This document shows, one piece after another, positions 1 through 6,998 of a stretch of DNA of 9,197 nt; the first letter of the stretch is position 1, and every line of letters begins with the position of its first letter. The notes below the pieces were generated by a model, which was not told the DNA's origin, did not search any database, and was given only the letters and a program-made list of their open reading frames with translations. A program made the translations under genes and the position numbers. Source of the DNA: an uncultured Hyphomicrobiales bacterium (GTDB lineage Bacteria > Pseudomonadota > Alphaproteobacteria > Rhizobiales > CAJQND01); contig CAJQND010000396.1 in NCBI GenBank assembly GCA_905479595.1, positions 1 to 9,197 of the forward strand. Reading direction: 5' to 3'.

Positions 1-152
1 TTCATGCCCTGGCCCAGATCGATTGAAGAGAGCGCAACAGTGAATTTTCCACTTGGATTGGAGTGTACCAGGGCCTGGCTTGGGTCGCCGCCCAGGTTCA
101 TGCCGATGGGATAGTTGATTGTGGCGACGCCGCGCCCGCGATGCTTGGCCAT
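1..152 (-). CDS. Mo hydroxylase, C-terminal Mo-cofactor subunit (5' part only, cut by window edge)
   Basis: This is the start of a second molybdopterin-binding polypeptide. It reads from ATG at 152 to the window edge: 50 whole codons, no stop. It opens MAKHRGRG and continues through INYPIGMNLGG to DLGQGM at residues 45-50. That matches the beginning of the second Mo-cofactor-binding domain of xanthine dehydrogenase family large subunits, where a D-x-GQG motif contacts the cofactor. In most family members this segment continues the same chain as the domain encoded just upstream. Here it is in a different frame, 2 nt after the upstream stop, with its own ATG and a consensus ribosome binding site. 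It therefore looks like a real separate subunit, as with NdhL/NdhM of Eubacterium barkeri nicotinate dehydrogenase. The catalytic glutamate of this family lies near the C-terminus and would be encoded outside the window. A sequencing frameshift is the alternative, but is less likely. Confidence 0.85.
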   Translation of the reverse strand, partial: MAKHRGRGVATINYPIGMNLGGDPSQALVHSNPSGKFTVALSSIDLGQGM

Positions 153-154
153 GA

Positions 155-1768
155 TTAGCGCCTCCTTGAACCGAGAATGGAAGAAAATCGTGCAGCAGGA
201 TGCTGCGGGCTTGATCCTGGCGGCGCTGGTTGTGCAGGTGGCGGTGGCGCAGGCGGAGCAGCATTTGGTATCGGTGGTGGTGCAGGCGGAGTTGGCAGCG
301 GCGCGTCCGGGCGTTCATAGGTTGTGCGCTGCGTGGCTGATGTTGCCGCCATCGGTGCATCGGGAACATTTGGTGTAAGCGGGATGAGTGCGCGCTCCCC
401 GCCACCACCGGTCAGCGATGACATATCCTTGAATTCCTGACGCAACGGCCAGTTGGCTTTCTCGGCTGCAACTTGGGCACATTCAATCAGCGCACAGTTC
501 TTGGCTTCACGCCGATGCGCTTTCATATCGCCGTCCCGATAGGCGTTGAGAATGCGAAACTCGACCGGGTCCATGTCGATTTTCGTAGCCAGTTTGTCCA
601 TTTGGCATTCAAGGGCAAAATCCACCCCGGTTATGCCAAACCCGCGCATCGCCGTAGACGGTGTGCGATTGGTGTAGACGCAATAGACGTCTGCATAAAC
701 GTTCGGGATCGTATAGGGGCCCGGCAAATGGCCAACACATTTGACCACAGCATAACTCGACAGCCTGGTATAGGCACCGGCATCAAAATAACTGGTGATT
801 TTGCGGGCAATAATTCGCCCGTCATTCATCAATCCGTCCTTGATATAGATACGTTCGGCCCCGCGCGGCGCACTGACTTGCATTTCTTCCTTACGGTTGA
901 ACACATAACGCACGGGTCGTCCTGTCAGTTTGGCACCGAGAACGGCCAGTGGTTCTGTGAGCGTGTCCACCTTCCCGCCAAATCCACCACCCACCGTACC
1001 GCCCATAAAGTGCAGGCGGTTGGACGGGATATCGAGAATTTTCGCGGTCGTATCGAGTGAGAAAAACAGCGCTTGCGTTGTTGTGTAAACCGCAATGCGA
1101 TCATTGGTCTCCGGCACGGCGATGCACCCATTGGTTTCCACCGGCGCATGCTCGATTGGTGACATCTGATAGCGTTCTTCGACCACGTGATCAGCGTCGC
1201 GAAAACCCTTTTCAACATCCCCGAAGCGCAGTTTCTGGTGATCATATTTATCATGATACTCAAACGCATTGTTTGGGTACGTCTCATTGACAACCGGCGC
1301 GCCTGGTTTAAGGGCTTCCTCCACATCGTAAACCGCAGGCAATGGTTCATAATCAACCCGCACCATTGCTGCTGCTGCGTAGGCTTCTGCCTCGCTATCG
1401 GCGATGACGGCTACTACCGGCTCGCCTGCATAATGCACAATATTATGGGCCAAGGTGGGTTCATCGTCTTTGCCAAACTCCAGCAAGCTCAACAAGGTAT
1501 TGAGATTTACTGGGACATCTGCCGCCTTCAACACCCGGCGAACACCCGGCGCACGCTCGGCTTCCGCCGTATCGATTGAGCGGATGCGGGCATGGTCATG
1601 GGGGCTGCGCACCGCTTTGAGATGCAGCATGCCGGTGGTGACCTGGTCGTCAAAGTACTTCGTACGCCCGGTCACATGGCCAAGCATGTCCTGGCGCTGG
1701 GTGGGCTTGCCAATCTCATTGAGATTATCGTCGCGCTCATCGGCAAAAATGTCTTTGCGGATTTCCAT
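155..1768 (-). CDS. Mo hydroxylase, N-terminal Mo-cofactor (large) subunit with Pro-rich tail
   Basis: This 537-aa protein is the first part of a xanthine dehydrogenase / CoxL-type molybdopterin-binding subunit. Residues about 20-145 form the aldehyde oxidase/xanthine dehydrogenase a/b hammerhead domain (GKPTQRQDMLGHVTG onward). Residues about 165-445 form the first Mo-cofactor-binding domain, with TTQALF at 229-234, the glycine loop GGTVGGGFGGK at 256-266 and AMRGFG at 373-378. Typical single-chain family members have about 750-800 residues; this one stops where the second Mo domain should begin. Residues about 455-537 are instead a low-complexity tail, Gly-rich then Pro/Ala-rich (488-520), ending RFSSILGSRRR. 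The second domain follows as a separate gene. The start at 1768 has AGGAGA 6 nt upstream and lies 3 nt after the [2Fe-2S] subunit stop. Without its partner this chain should lack the catalytic glutamate. The family is certain; the substrate (purine, N-heterocycle, aldehyde or CO-like) cannot be read from the sequence. The CoxL-type AYRxxxR loop of true CO dehydrogenases is absent. Confidence 0.93.
   Translation of the reverse strand: MEIRKDIFADERDDNLNEIGKPTQRQDMLGHVTGRTKYFDDQVTTGMLHLKAVRSPHDHARIRSIDTAEAERAPGVRRVLKAADVPVNLNTLLSLLEFGKDDEPTLAHNIVHYAGEPVVAVIADSEAEAYAAAAMVRVDYEPLPAVYDVEEALKPGAPVVNETYPNNAFEYHDKYDHQKLRFGDVEKGFRDADHVVEERYQMSPIEHAPVETNGCIAVPETNDRIAVYTTTQALFFSLDTTAKILDIPSNRLHFMGGTVGGGFGGKVDTLTEPLAVLGAKLTGRPVRYVFNRKEEMQVSAPRGAERIYIKDGLMNDGRIIARKITSYFDAGAYTRLSSYAVVKCVGHLPGPYTIPNVYADVYCVYTNRTPSTAMRGFGITGVDFALECQMDKLATKIDMDPVEFRILNAYRDGDMKAHRREAKNCALIECAQVAAEKANWPLRQEFKDMSSLTGGGGERALIPLTPNVPDAPMAATSATQRTTYERPDAPLPTPPAPPPIPNAAPPAPPPPAQPAPPGSSPQHPAARFSSILGSRRR
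161..167 (-). promoter_or_regulatory. Strong Shine-Dalgarno site of the C-terminal Mo subunit
   Basis: The minus strand reads AAGGAGG at 167..161, 8 nt before ATG 152, and overlaps the last codons of the upstream gene. This near-perfect anti-16S match is the main evidence that the downstream half of the Mo subunit is translated as its own protein. Confidence 0.8.
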
Positions 1769-1771
1769 ATT

Positions 1772-2263
1772 CTATCTCCTCTGGGCGATGAAATCGGACC
1801 GGCGGCCCGCGGCGTCGAGAATGGCATTGATAATCGGCTCATAGCCGGTGCATCGACAAACATTGCCACCAATTGCCTCGATAACATCATCGCGCGTCGG
1901 CGACGGATTACGGTCCAACAGGGCCTTTGCGGCCATCAACATGCCTGACGTGCAAAACCCGCATTGGGCAGAAAAATTTTCCATGAATGCGGTTTGCAGC
2001 GGGTGCAGATTTGGCCCATCCGCCAACCCGTCTAAGGTCTCCACAGATTTGCCCGCGCATGTCTCCGCCAATGTCATACAAGAAAGATGGATTTCACCAT
2101 CAATCAACACTGTGCATGCTCCACACGAGCCTTGCCCGCAGCCATATTTCAAAGTGGTATCGCCGGTTTCTCCACGTAAGGCCGATAAGAGGTTTTCACC
2201 ACCTTCAACGAACACGGCGGTGTCTTTGCCATTATGGCGGAATTGTAAGGGGCTTTTAGTCAT
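1772..2263 (-). CDS. Mo hydroxylase, [2Fe-2S] small subunit
   Basis: This 163-aa protein is the electron-transfer iron-sulfur subunit of a xanthine dehydrogenase / CO dehydrogenase-type enzyme (CoxS/XdhC-like role). It passes electrons from the Mo centre to FAD. Both cluster motifs are complete: the plant-ferredoxin-type cluster uses C42, C47, C50 and C62 (GCGQGSCGAC, then SC), and the alpha-helical cluster uses C101, C104, C136 and C138 (QCGFC, then NVCRCTGY). The length is normal for the family (about 150-170). The ATG at 2263 shares one base with the TGA of the FAD subunit gene (TGATG), which suggests translational coupling. AGGAGG lies 5 nt upstream. The FAD - FeS - Mo gene order matches classical coxMSL-type operons. 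Nothing appears missing or unusual. Confidence 0.97.
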   Translation of the reverse strand: MTKSPLQFRHNGKDTAVFVEGGENLLSALRGETGDTTLKYGCGQGSCGACTVLIDGEIHLSCMTLAETCAGKSVETLDGLADGPNLHPLQTAFMENFSAQCGFCTSGMLMAAKALLDRNPSPTRDDVIEAIGGNVCRCTGYEPIINAILDAAGRRSDFIAQRR

Positions 2264-3093
2264 CAGGCCCTCCTGGAAGTCTGGCCCATCAGGAGCCGTT
2301 TGAGATATACAGGGGCCACCTCGCGGCGGTACCAGTCAGAGGCAATTGGATCTGTGGAGGGGCTGGTGCCTTCGCAGGCAACCGCACAGGCTTGAGCGAT
2401 GCTCGCTTCATCAAGGGGTTTTCCCTCCAGCGACCGTTCAACCGCCGGTACCCGAATTGGCGTCTCGGCCATTCCACAATAGGCAATTCGTGCACCAGAG
2501 ACGCGCCCTCCCGATTGAGGCAAGTGGGCCGCAATTGACAGTACTGATTTGCGCGCCGGTTTTACCCGGCTGAATTTGAGGAATCTGAAAGCATCGCTGG
2601 TTGCGGGTCTGGCAATCGAGATCGCGCTAACGAGTTGGTGAGGTTCGCGGTTTCGTACCGCCAGGAATTCTTCAAGTGGCATATCATGGCCCGAGTATCC
2701 GCCTGCTACCGAAACAGTTGCATCAAGCACCAGAAGTGCTGCAGTAAAATCCCCGTAAGGACAGCGGGCGAAAAGGTTGCCACCAACGCTTGCTATATTG
2801 CGGATCGCCGGGCCACCGACCGCGTGGGCCGCTGAATGCAGGAATGCCAGTTCGCTGCTTGCCATGACTTGCGCCATGGTTGCGCCTGCGCCAATTTCGA
2901 TGCGTGCGGCGCTTTGCTTGATTTGCGACAGGGTCGGATCAGTAGAGCGGATGACGGTGTCGAAGGATTGATCTCCCTCGTTCATCGCCCGCATAATCAA
3001 TGTTCCTCCTGCCATATAATGCGTGCGCCGCGCCGATGATAACGCATTCGCCGCCTCGCTGGTCTGGCTGAAGGTTTTTACCGTGTAGGGCAT
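2263..3093 (-). CDS. Mo hydroxylase, FAD-binding medium subunit
   Basis: This 276-aa protein is the FAD-binding subunit (CoxM/XdhB type), which hands electrons from the iron-sulfur subunit to the external acceptor. FAD pyrophosphate-binding signatures are AGGTL at 28-32 and IRNIASVGGNLFARCPYGD at 97-115, equivalent to the family's RN-x-A-[ST]-[IV]-GGN element. Residues about 165-270 form the CO dehydrogenase flavoprotein C-terminal domain (FRFLKFSRVKPARKSV, then GMAETPIR). I place the start at ATG 3093 (MPYTVKTFSQ) because GAGGTG lies 5 nt upstream and the family normally begins just before such a segment. An in-frame ATG at 3162 would add 23 residues without family character and overlap the preceding gene. 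The gene follows the second SRPBCC gene after 19 nt and overlaps the [2Fe-2S] gene by 1 nt. The length is usual for the family (about 270-290). Confidence 0.95.
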   Translation of the reverse strand: MPYTVKTFSQTSEAANALSSARRTHYMAGGTLIMRAMNEGDQSFDTVIRSTDPTLSQIKQSAARIEIGAGATMAQVMASSELAFLHSAAHAVGGPAIRNIASVGGNLFARCPYGDFTAALLVLDATVSVAGGYSGHDMPLEEFLAVRNREPHQLVSAISIARPATSDAFRFLKFSRVKPARKSVLSIAAHLPQSGGRVSGARIAYCGMAETPIRVPAVERSLEGKPLDEASIAQACAVACEGTSPSTDPIASDWYRREVAPVYLKRLLMGQTSRRA

Positions 3094-3098
3094 CTGTT

Positions 3099-3104
3099 CA
3101 CCTC
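3099..3104 (-). promoter_or_regulatory. Ribosome binding site fixing the FAD-subunit start
   Basis: GAGGTG on the minus strand, 5 nt before ATG 3093. It supports the shorter start over the longer in-frame ATG at 3162, which would overlap the upstream gene. Confidence 0.65.
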
Positions 3105-3112
3105 GTAATACC

Positions 3113-3556
3113 TCATGCTGCGCGCTCCATATGGGCGCGAACGGCTTCAAAACCGGCATCATAAATTTGCTCGCTTACGAGCTTTTCCATCTCTGCATCC
3201 TCACCCTTGCGGGTCGTGAAGGTGCACTCCCAGCTCCAGAACGTGCGGTTGCCGTCGGTCACCGGAATAAGCCGCACATGGGCCACATAATTGAATAACG
3301 GCACGGGCGTATCGAGCAGGCAGTATGAGAAACACTGCTCAAGGTCTGACATGGTAAGCAACTGTTCGCGCAGTTCTGAGCCATCCTGCAAAGTGAACCG
3401 CCGCACACAGCCAACCTTGTCAGAAGAGTTGCCACGCTCAATCGCGCTTTCCGCTACTGCCGGATGCCAGCTGTCATGTCCGTTAAAATCGCGCAGCACT
3501 TCCCATACCTGATCGGTAGGGGCATCGATGATAGTGCTTCGGACAATCTTCACCAT
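3113..3556 (-). CDS. SRPBCC-family (polyketide cyclase/START-like) protein, second of a tandem pair
   Basis: This 147-aa protein fits the small single-domain SRPBCC (Bet v 1-like) fold, which forms a deep hydrophobic ligand cavity. It has the usual N-terminal pattern of a beta strand, then a DAPTDQVWEVLRDFNG helix (11-26), SWHPAV, a central strand region (DKVGCVRRFTL at 46-56), and a C-terminal helix from about residue 120. There is no signal peptide, so it is probably cytoplasmic. It resembles its upstream neighbour closely (about 40-45% identity by eye), so the two arose by tandem duplication. GGAGGT lies 11 nt before ATG 3556, inside the end of the upstream gene. Because it sits directly before the FAD subunit, it may bind substrate or product, or play a role like CoxG, the SRPBCC protein encoded with CO dehydrogenases. 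That role is inference; no catalytic motif is recognisable. Confidence 0.9.
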   Translation of the reverse strand: MVKIVRSTIIDAPTDQVWEVLRDFNGHDSWHPAVAESAIERGNSSDKVGCVRRFTLQDGSELREQLLTMSDLEQCFSYCLLDTPVPLFNYVAHVRLIPVTDGNRTFWSWECTFTTRKGEDAEMEKLVSEQIYDAGFEAVRAHMERAA

Positions 3557-3564
3557 GGCGTGGC

Positions 3565-4002
3565 TTAACCTCCAAAGTGCCGCTTGAGGGAATCAAACCC
3601 GCCTTGGAACACATTGGTTCCAATGCCCTCTACGAGGCCGGCTTCTTCTTCGGGCGCGCAGTCAAACTCCGCAGACCATTCCATGAAAGTGCGTTCTCCA
3701 TCGGTAATCGGGGTGAGCCGAAATGTGGACACGTAGTTTTCAAGCGGCATGGGCGATTCCAAAATGGAATAGGTGCAGAACATGTCATAGTCTGACAGGC
3801 CCAGGAGTTGCTCGCGGATGCGGTCACCATTTTGCAGATAGAAGTCACGGATACAGCCAACCTTGTCTGCGGGCTCGCCGTTTTCAATCTGGCTTTCGCG
3901 AATGGCCGGATGCCATGTAGGCAAGCCATTAAAATCCCGGAGCCGCGCCCAGACTTTGTCGGGGGTCGCGCCAATTACGGTTGAGACGAATACTCTTGCC
4001 AT
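3565..4002 (-). CDS. SRPBCC-family (polyketide cyclase/START-like) protein, first of a tandem pair
   Basis: This 145-aa single-domain SRPBCC protein starts MARVFVSTVIG. Blocks shared with the downstream paralogue include VW-x-x-LRDFNG, WHPA, DKVGC, REQLL, PL-x-NYV and TDG-x-RTF. I chose ATG 4002 because it aligns with the paralogue's first residue. The in-frame ATG at 4146 would add 48 residues with no SRPBCC character and lie inside the flotillin-like gene. The upstream site is weak (an AAGG and a G-rich run), so initiation may depend on ribosomes finishing the flotillin-like gene, whose stop is 13 nt upstream. Differences from its twin (Phe and acidic residues in the C-terminal third) suggest the two cavities may bind different ligands or form a heterodimer. 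The precise function is unknown. Confidence 0.9.
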   Translation of the reverse strand: MARVFVSTVIGATPDKVWARLRDFNGLPTWHPAIRESQIENGEPADKVGCIRDFYLQNGDRIREQLLGLSDYDMFCTYSILESPMPLENYVSTFRLTPITDGERTFMEWSAEFDCAPEEEAGLVEGIGTNVFQGGFDSLKRHFGG

Positions 4003-4015
4003 GTCCGCCCCCGCC

Positions 4016-6943
4016 TTAAGACTTCGAACCAGATGGCGTGTCGCCATCCGAGCCGCTACCGGTATCATCGCCCCCGCCCGGGCCGCCTTCGCCGTCTTTC
4101 CCTTTTTCGGACCCGCGGGCAATGGACTGGATATCGCGCGCTTCACGGATCAAACCACCCATATTTGACAACTTGCCACCTTCAATCCCAAGGTCGCTCA
4201 AAAGGCTATCGACCATGGGCGCCTGAACCCGGTAGCGCAGGGCAGAATCGATAACTTCGTCCGTAGCATTTTTTCGTCCTTCGCCACCGCTACCTCCGGT
4301 GATGCCATCAAGCTGCATAATCTTGATGTTTTCGATTTTCTCCATCGGCTTGACGCTTGCAGCCACAATGCCTTCGACCCGGTCGAGAAGCTTGCGGCGG
4401 AACAGGGAGAAGCGGGCTTCGTGGGTAAGCACATTTTCTGCTTCGTTGAGCAGGCGCTGTGCCTCGGCTTCCACTGCGGCGCGCACCTTTTCTGCCTCCG
4501 CACCGATCTTTTTCTCTTCTGCCTCTTTTTCCGCCATCATGACCTCTACGGTCCTGCGGCGTTTAGCGGCTTCAGAATCGCGGACAGTTTGCACCTGTTC
4601 TTCTGCTTCAGCAGCCTTGGCGCGGGCGATATCAGCCTCTGCCTGGGCAGCCGATTCTTCCAGGGACTTCTGATACAGCGCAATGGCTTTATCCATCTGC
4701 GCCGTTTCGACTTCCTTCTCCCGGTTAACTTCCAGTTTGCGGCGTTCTTCTTCCCGTGTGACCCGGGCTTCATCAAGACCACGTTCTGAAGCTATCTGGG
4801 CGCGTTCAATGTCTTCACCAGAGGCAATCTCGGCTTCTCTAAGGGCCTGGTGGCGGGAGACTTCCAACTGTTCCAGGGCGCGGCGGCGTTCAAGCTTTAC
4901 CGCCTCCAGTTCGCGCTCACGTTCCACTTCTGACTTTTCAATTTCACGGTTTGCAGCAATTGTCGCTTGCTTGACCTGTCGGTCTGCATCTGCACGCTCC
5001 ACGCGTTTTTCCGACACTTTGATGATCCGGTCTTCTTCCGCCAGCTCAATGGTTTTCTTTTGATCAATGGAGAGCACTTCACGGGTTTTTGCTGATGTGA
5101 TGCGTTCTTTCTCCAATGCGAGATCTGCAGCAACCCTGGCGCGCTCTACTTCATCACGCTTTTTGATCTCTGCTGCCTCGATTGCTTCTTCGCGGTTAAT
5201 TTCGCGGCTGCGGGTTTCTTCCTCTGCTGCAATGCGTTGTGCTGCAAGTGCCTTTTCCTGGGCAATGCGCGCTGCATCCACGGCCTCGTTTGCTGCAATC
5301 TCTGCTGCGTCAAGCGCCTGATTACGTGCGATCTCAAGTGTGCGCACTTCCTCATCACGGGTGATCTTTTCAGCTGAAACATCTTTTTCCTGGTTTATCC
5401 GCGTGACATCAACAGCCCTCCGCGAGGTGATCTCGGCGGTTTCAACCGCTTCATTGCGTGCGATTTCTTTTCCGCGGGTTTCGTGGTCTGCTGCAATACG
5501 CTCCGCTGCGAGGGTTTTTTCTTGCGCAATGCGGGCGGTTTCGGTCGCTTGCCGGGCCGCAATTTCGGCCTCTTCCAGGGCTTTCGTGCGGGCAATTTCG
5601 CGGCGTCTGGTGTCTTCATCCGTTGCGATGCGCGCCGCCGTGATTTCCTGATCCTGCGAAATACGCGCCTTTTCTACCTGTTCGTTTGCGGAAATACCGG
5701 CTTCGTCAACCTTGCGCTGGCGTTCAATTTCCAGACGCTGGGTATCTTCTTCGTTTGCAATGCGGGCTTCGGTGACCGCACGTTCCTGGGCTATACGGGC
5801 CTTTTCGGTCGTTTCACGAGCTGCAATTTCAGAATGTTCAACCGCCCTCGTGCGTTCGATCTCGCGCTGCTGAGTTTCCTGTTCATTGGAAATACGTGCT
5901 TCGGAGACGGCGCGTTCCTGTGCAATGCGGGCTTTTTCAACCATTTCCCGAGATGCGATTTCTGCTGAATCAATCGTTTGGGCGCGTTCGATTTCGCGCT
6001 GACGGATCTCGCGTTCAGAGGCGATACGGGTTTCAGAAATTGAATGTTCGTTGGAAATCCGTGACTTCTCAATCTCCTCGCGGGCAATGATTTGTGCCTG
6101 CTCGGCCTCGGTCTCACGTTCTGCACGTTCGCGCGCGAGTTCTGCGCGCTGTGCGGCCCGGCGGATTTCAACTTCACGTTCCTGATCCAATCGCGCGGTT
6201 TCGCTTTCGCGCTCGATATCCAGGGCCTGTTTTTCCGCCTCAAGATTGCGGGTGCGGATGCGGATCATTGAGTCTTGTTCGATATCGTTACGCACTTTGC
6301 GGCGCTCTTCGATGTCCTCGATCAGCTTGGTAAGACCTTCGGCGTCGAAACGGTTTGACGGGTTGAAGTATTCAAGATCGGTCTGGTCGATATCGGTGAT
6401 GGCGACAGATTCAAGTTCCAATCCGTTCTGAGCCAGTGCTTCCATGGCGGCGGCTTTTACGCGAGACACATATTCACCGCGCTGTTCGTGCATTTCTTCC
6501 AGGCTCATTTCCGCAGCGACGGAACGCAATGCAGAAACGAATTTACCTGATAGCAGGGCATGCAAACGTTGCTGCTCCATGGTCCGGCGGCCCAAGGTAG
6601 CTGCAGCAATAGAGACCGCCTCTCGGATGGGGGCAACACGTACATAAAAGTCGGCGTCCACATCCACTCGCATCCGGTCTTTGGTGATCAGGGCGTCGTC
6701 TTTTTCACGCACCACTTCCATTTGCAGTACATTCATATTCACCGGTGTGATCTCATGAATAATGGGCAATACAAACGCACCGCCATCGATCACGACCCGC
6801 TCGCCGAACAGTCCGGTTCTGACAAATGACACCTCTTTGGAAGAGCGGTGGTAGAGCCAGTTAACCAAATAGACGATGATCGCAATGACAATGACCGCGA
6901 CAATTAACCAGAGAATAAGCGTTCCGATCAGTTGGCCCGACAT
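4016..6943 (-). CDS. Giant YqiK/flotillin-like SPFH protein with 44-residue hendecad repeats
   Basis: This 975-aa protein is far longer than usual YqiK or flotillins (about 430-550). Residues 6-29 form one hydrophobic membrane helix followed by a basic segment. Residues about 36-195 form the SPFH/Band 7 domain (VRTGLFGERVVIDGGAFVLP, then NMNVLQMEV). Residues about 229-758 form a continuous charged helix of 11-residue units, each with Ile/Val/Leu at a fixed position. Residues 317-624 hold seven exact 44-residue super-repeats. Residues about 759-835 continue as an Ala/Glu-rich coiled coil. Residues about 840-935 carry the flotillin C-terminal region (KPMEKIENIKIMQLDG at 865-880). Residues 942-975 are a Gly/Ser/Asp tail, probably disordered. 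The family forms membrane-attached oligomeric scaffolds. The usual NfeD-type partner is not in the window. GGGAGGT lies 7 nt before ATG 6943. Position inside a catabolic-looking operon suggests it scaffolds or localises neighbouring products; that is inference. Confidence 0.93.
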   Translation of the reverse strand: MSGQLIGTLILWLIVAVIVIAIIVYLVNWLYHRSSKEVSFVRTGLFGERVVIDGGAFVLPIIHEITPVNMNVLQMEVVREKDDALITKDRMRVDVDADFYVRVAPIREAVSIAAATLGRRTMEQQRLHALLSGKFVSALRSVAAEMSLEEMHEQRGEYVSRVKAAAMEALAQNGLELESVAITDIDQTDLEYFNPSNRFDAEGLTKLIEDIEERRKVRNDIEQDSMIRIRTRNLEAEKQALDIERESETARLDQEREVEIRRAAQRAELARERAERETEAEQAQIIAREEIEKSRISNEHSISETRIASEREIRQREIERAQTIDSAEIASREMVEKARIAQERAVSEARISNEQETQQREIERTRAVEHSEIAARETTEKARIAQERAVTEARIANEEDTQRLEIERQRKVDEAGISANEQVEKARISQDQEITAARIATDEDTRRREIARTKALEEAEIAARQATETARIAQEKTLAAERIAADHETRGKEIARNEAVETAEITSRRAVDVTRINQEKDVSAEKITRDEEVRTLEIARNQALDAAEIAANEAVDAARIAQEKALAAQRIAAEEETRSREINREEAIEAAEIKKRDEVERARVAADLALEKERITSAKTREVLSIDQKKTIELAEEDRIIKVSEKRVERADADRQVKQATIAANREIEKSEVERERELEAVKLERRRALEQLEVSRHQALREAEIASGEDIERAQIASERGLDEARVTREEERRKLEVNREKEVETAQMDKAIALYQKSLEESAAQAEADIARAKAAEAEEQVQTVRDSEAAKRRRTVEVMMAEKEAEEKKIGAEAEKVRAAVEAEAQRLLNEAENVLTHEARFSLFRRKLLDRVEGIVAASVKPMEKIENIKIMQLDGITGGSGGEGRKNATDEVIDSALRYRVQAPMVDSLLSDLGIEGGKLSNMGGLIREARDIQSIARGSEKGKDGEGGPGGGDDTGSGSDGDTPSGSKS
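5072..5995 (-). repeat. Seven tandem 132-bp coding repeats (44 aa each) in the flotillin-like gene
   Basis: Residues 317-624 divide into seven units of exactly 44 residues with no insertion or deletion. The first begins EIERAQTIDSA and the sixth EIARNQALDAA. Each unit is four hendecads, the four typically starting EI, EI, RI and RI. A degenerate copy precedes them at residues 273-316. The DNA copies have diverged and are not identical, so this is an old internal amplification rather than an assembly artefact. Confidence 0.88.
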
Positions 6944-6998
6944 AACTAAAACCTCCCGTTTTTCAAACCGCCCAGACGGCCTGAACTTTCTTCTTTGC

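Noticed and set aside
150..170. Simple frameshift or pseudogene explanation for the broken Mo subunit
   Set aside because: The downstream half has its own ATG and an AAGGAGG at 8-nt spacing, the break falls at a domain boundary, and natural split subunits are known. It remains the main alternative but is not favoured.
925..1356. Minus-strand open frame of 143 codons inside the large Mo subunit
   Set aside because: It lies in an alternative frame of a clearly conserved xanthine dehydrogenase family gene, and its translation has no recognisable motif.
155..3093. Aerobic CO dehydrogenase (coxMSL)
   Set aside because: The gene order fits, but the Mo subunit has AMRGFG where true form I CoxL has the AYRCSFR active-site loop, and the subunit is split. 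A broader Mo hydroxylase call is safer.
3094..3162. Longer start (ATG 3162) for the FAD subunit
   Set aside because: It overlaps the end of the second SRPBCC gene. The ATG at 3093 has GAGGTG at proper spacing and gives the family's usual length.
4003..4146. Longer start (ATG 4146) for the first SRPBCC gene
   Set aside because: It would add 48 residues lacking SRPBCC features and lie within the flotillin-like gene. ATG 4002 matches the paralogue's start.
4421..5968. Several long plus-strand open frames opposite the flotillin-like gene
   Set aside because: They mirror the strongly biased Glu/Arg/Ala/Ile codons of the repeat gene on the other strand. Their translations are Phe/Ser/Arg-rich with no domain character, and no start context supports them.
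5072..5995. CRISPR array or non-coding satellite for the 132-bp periodic region
   Set aside because: The periodicity is at the protein level inside an open reading frame. The DNA copies are diverged, and there is no short-repeat/unique-spacer pattern.
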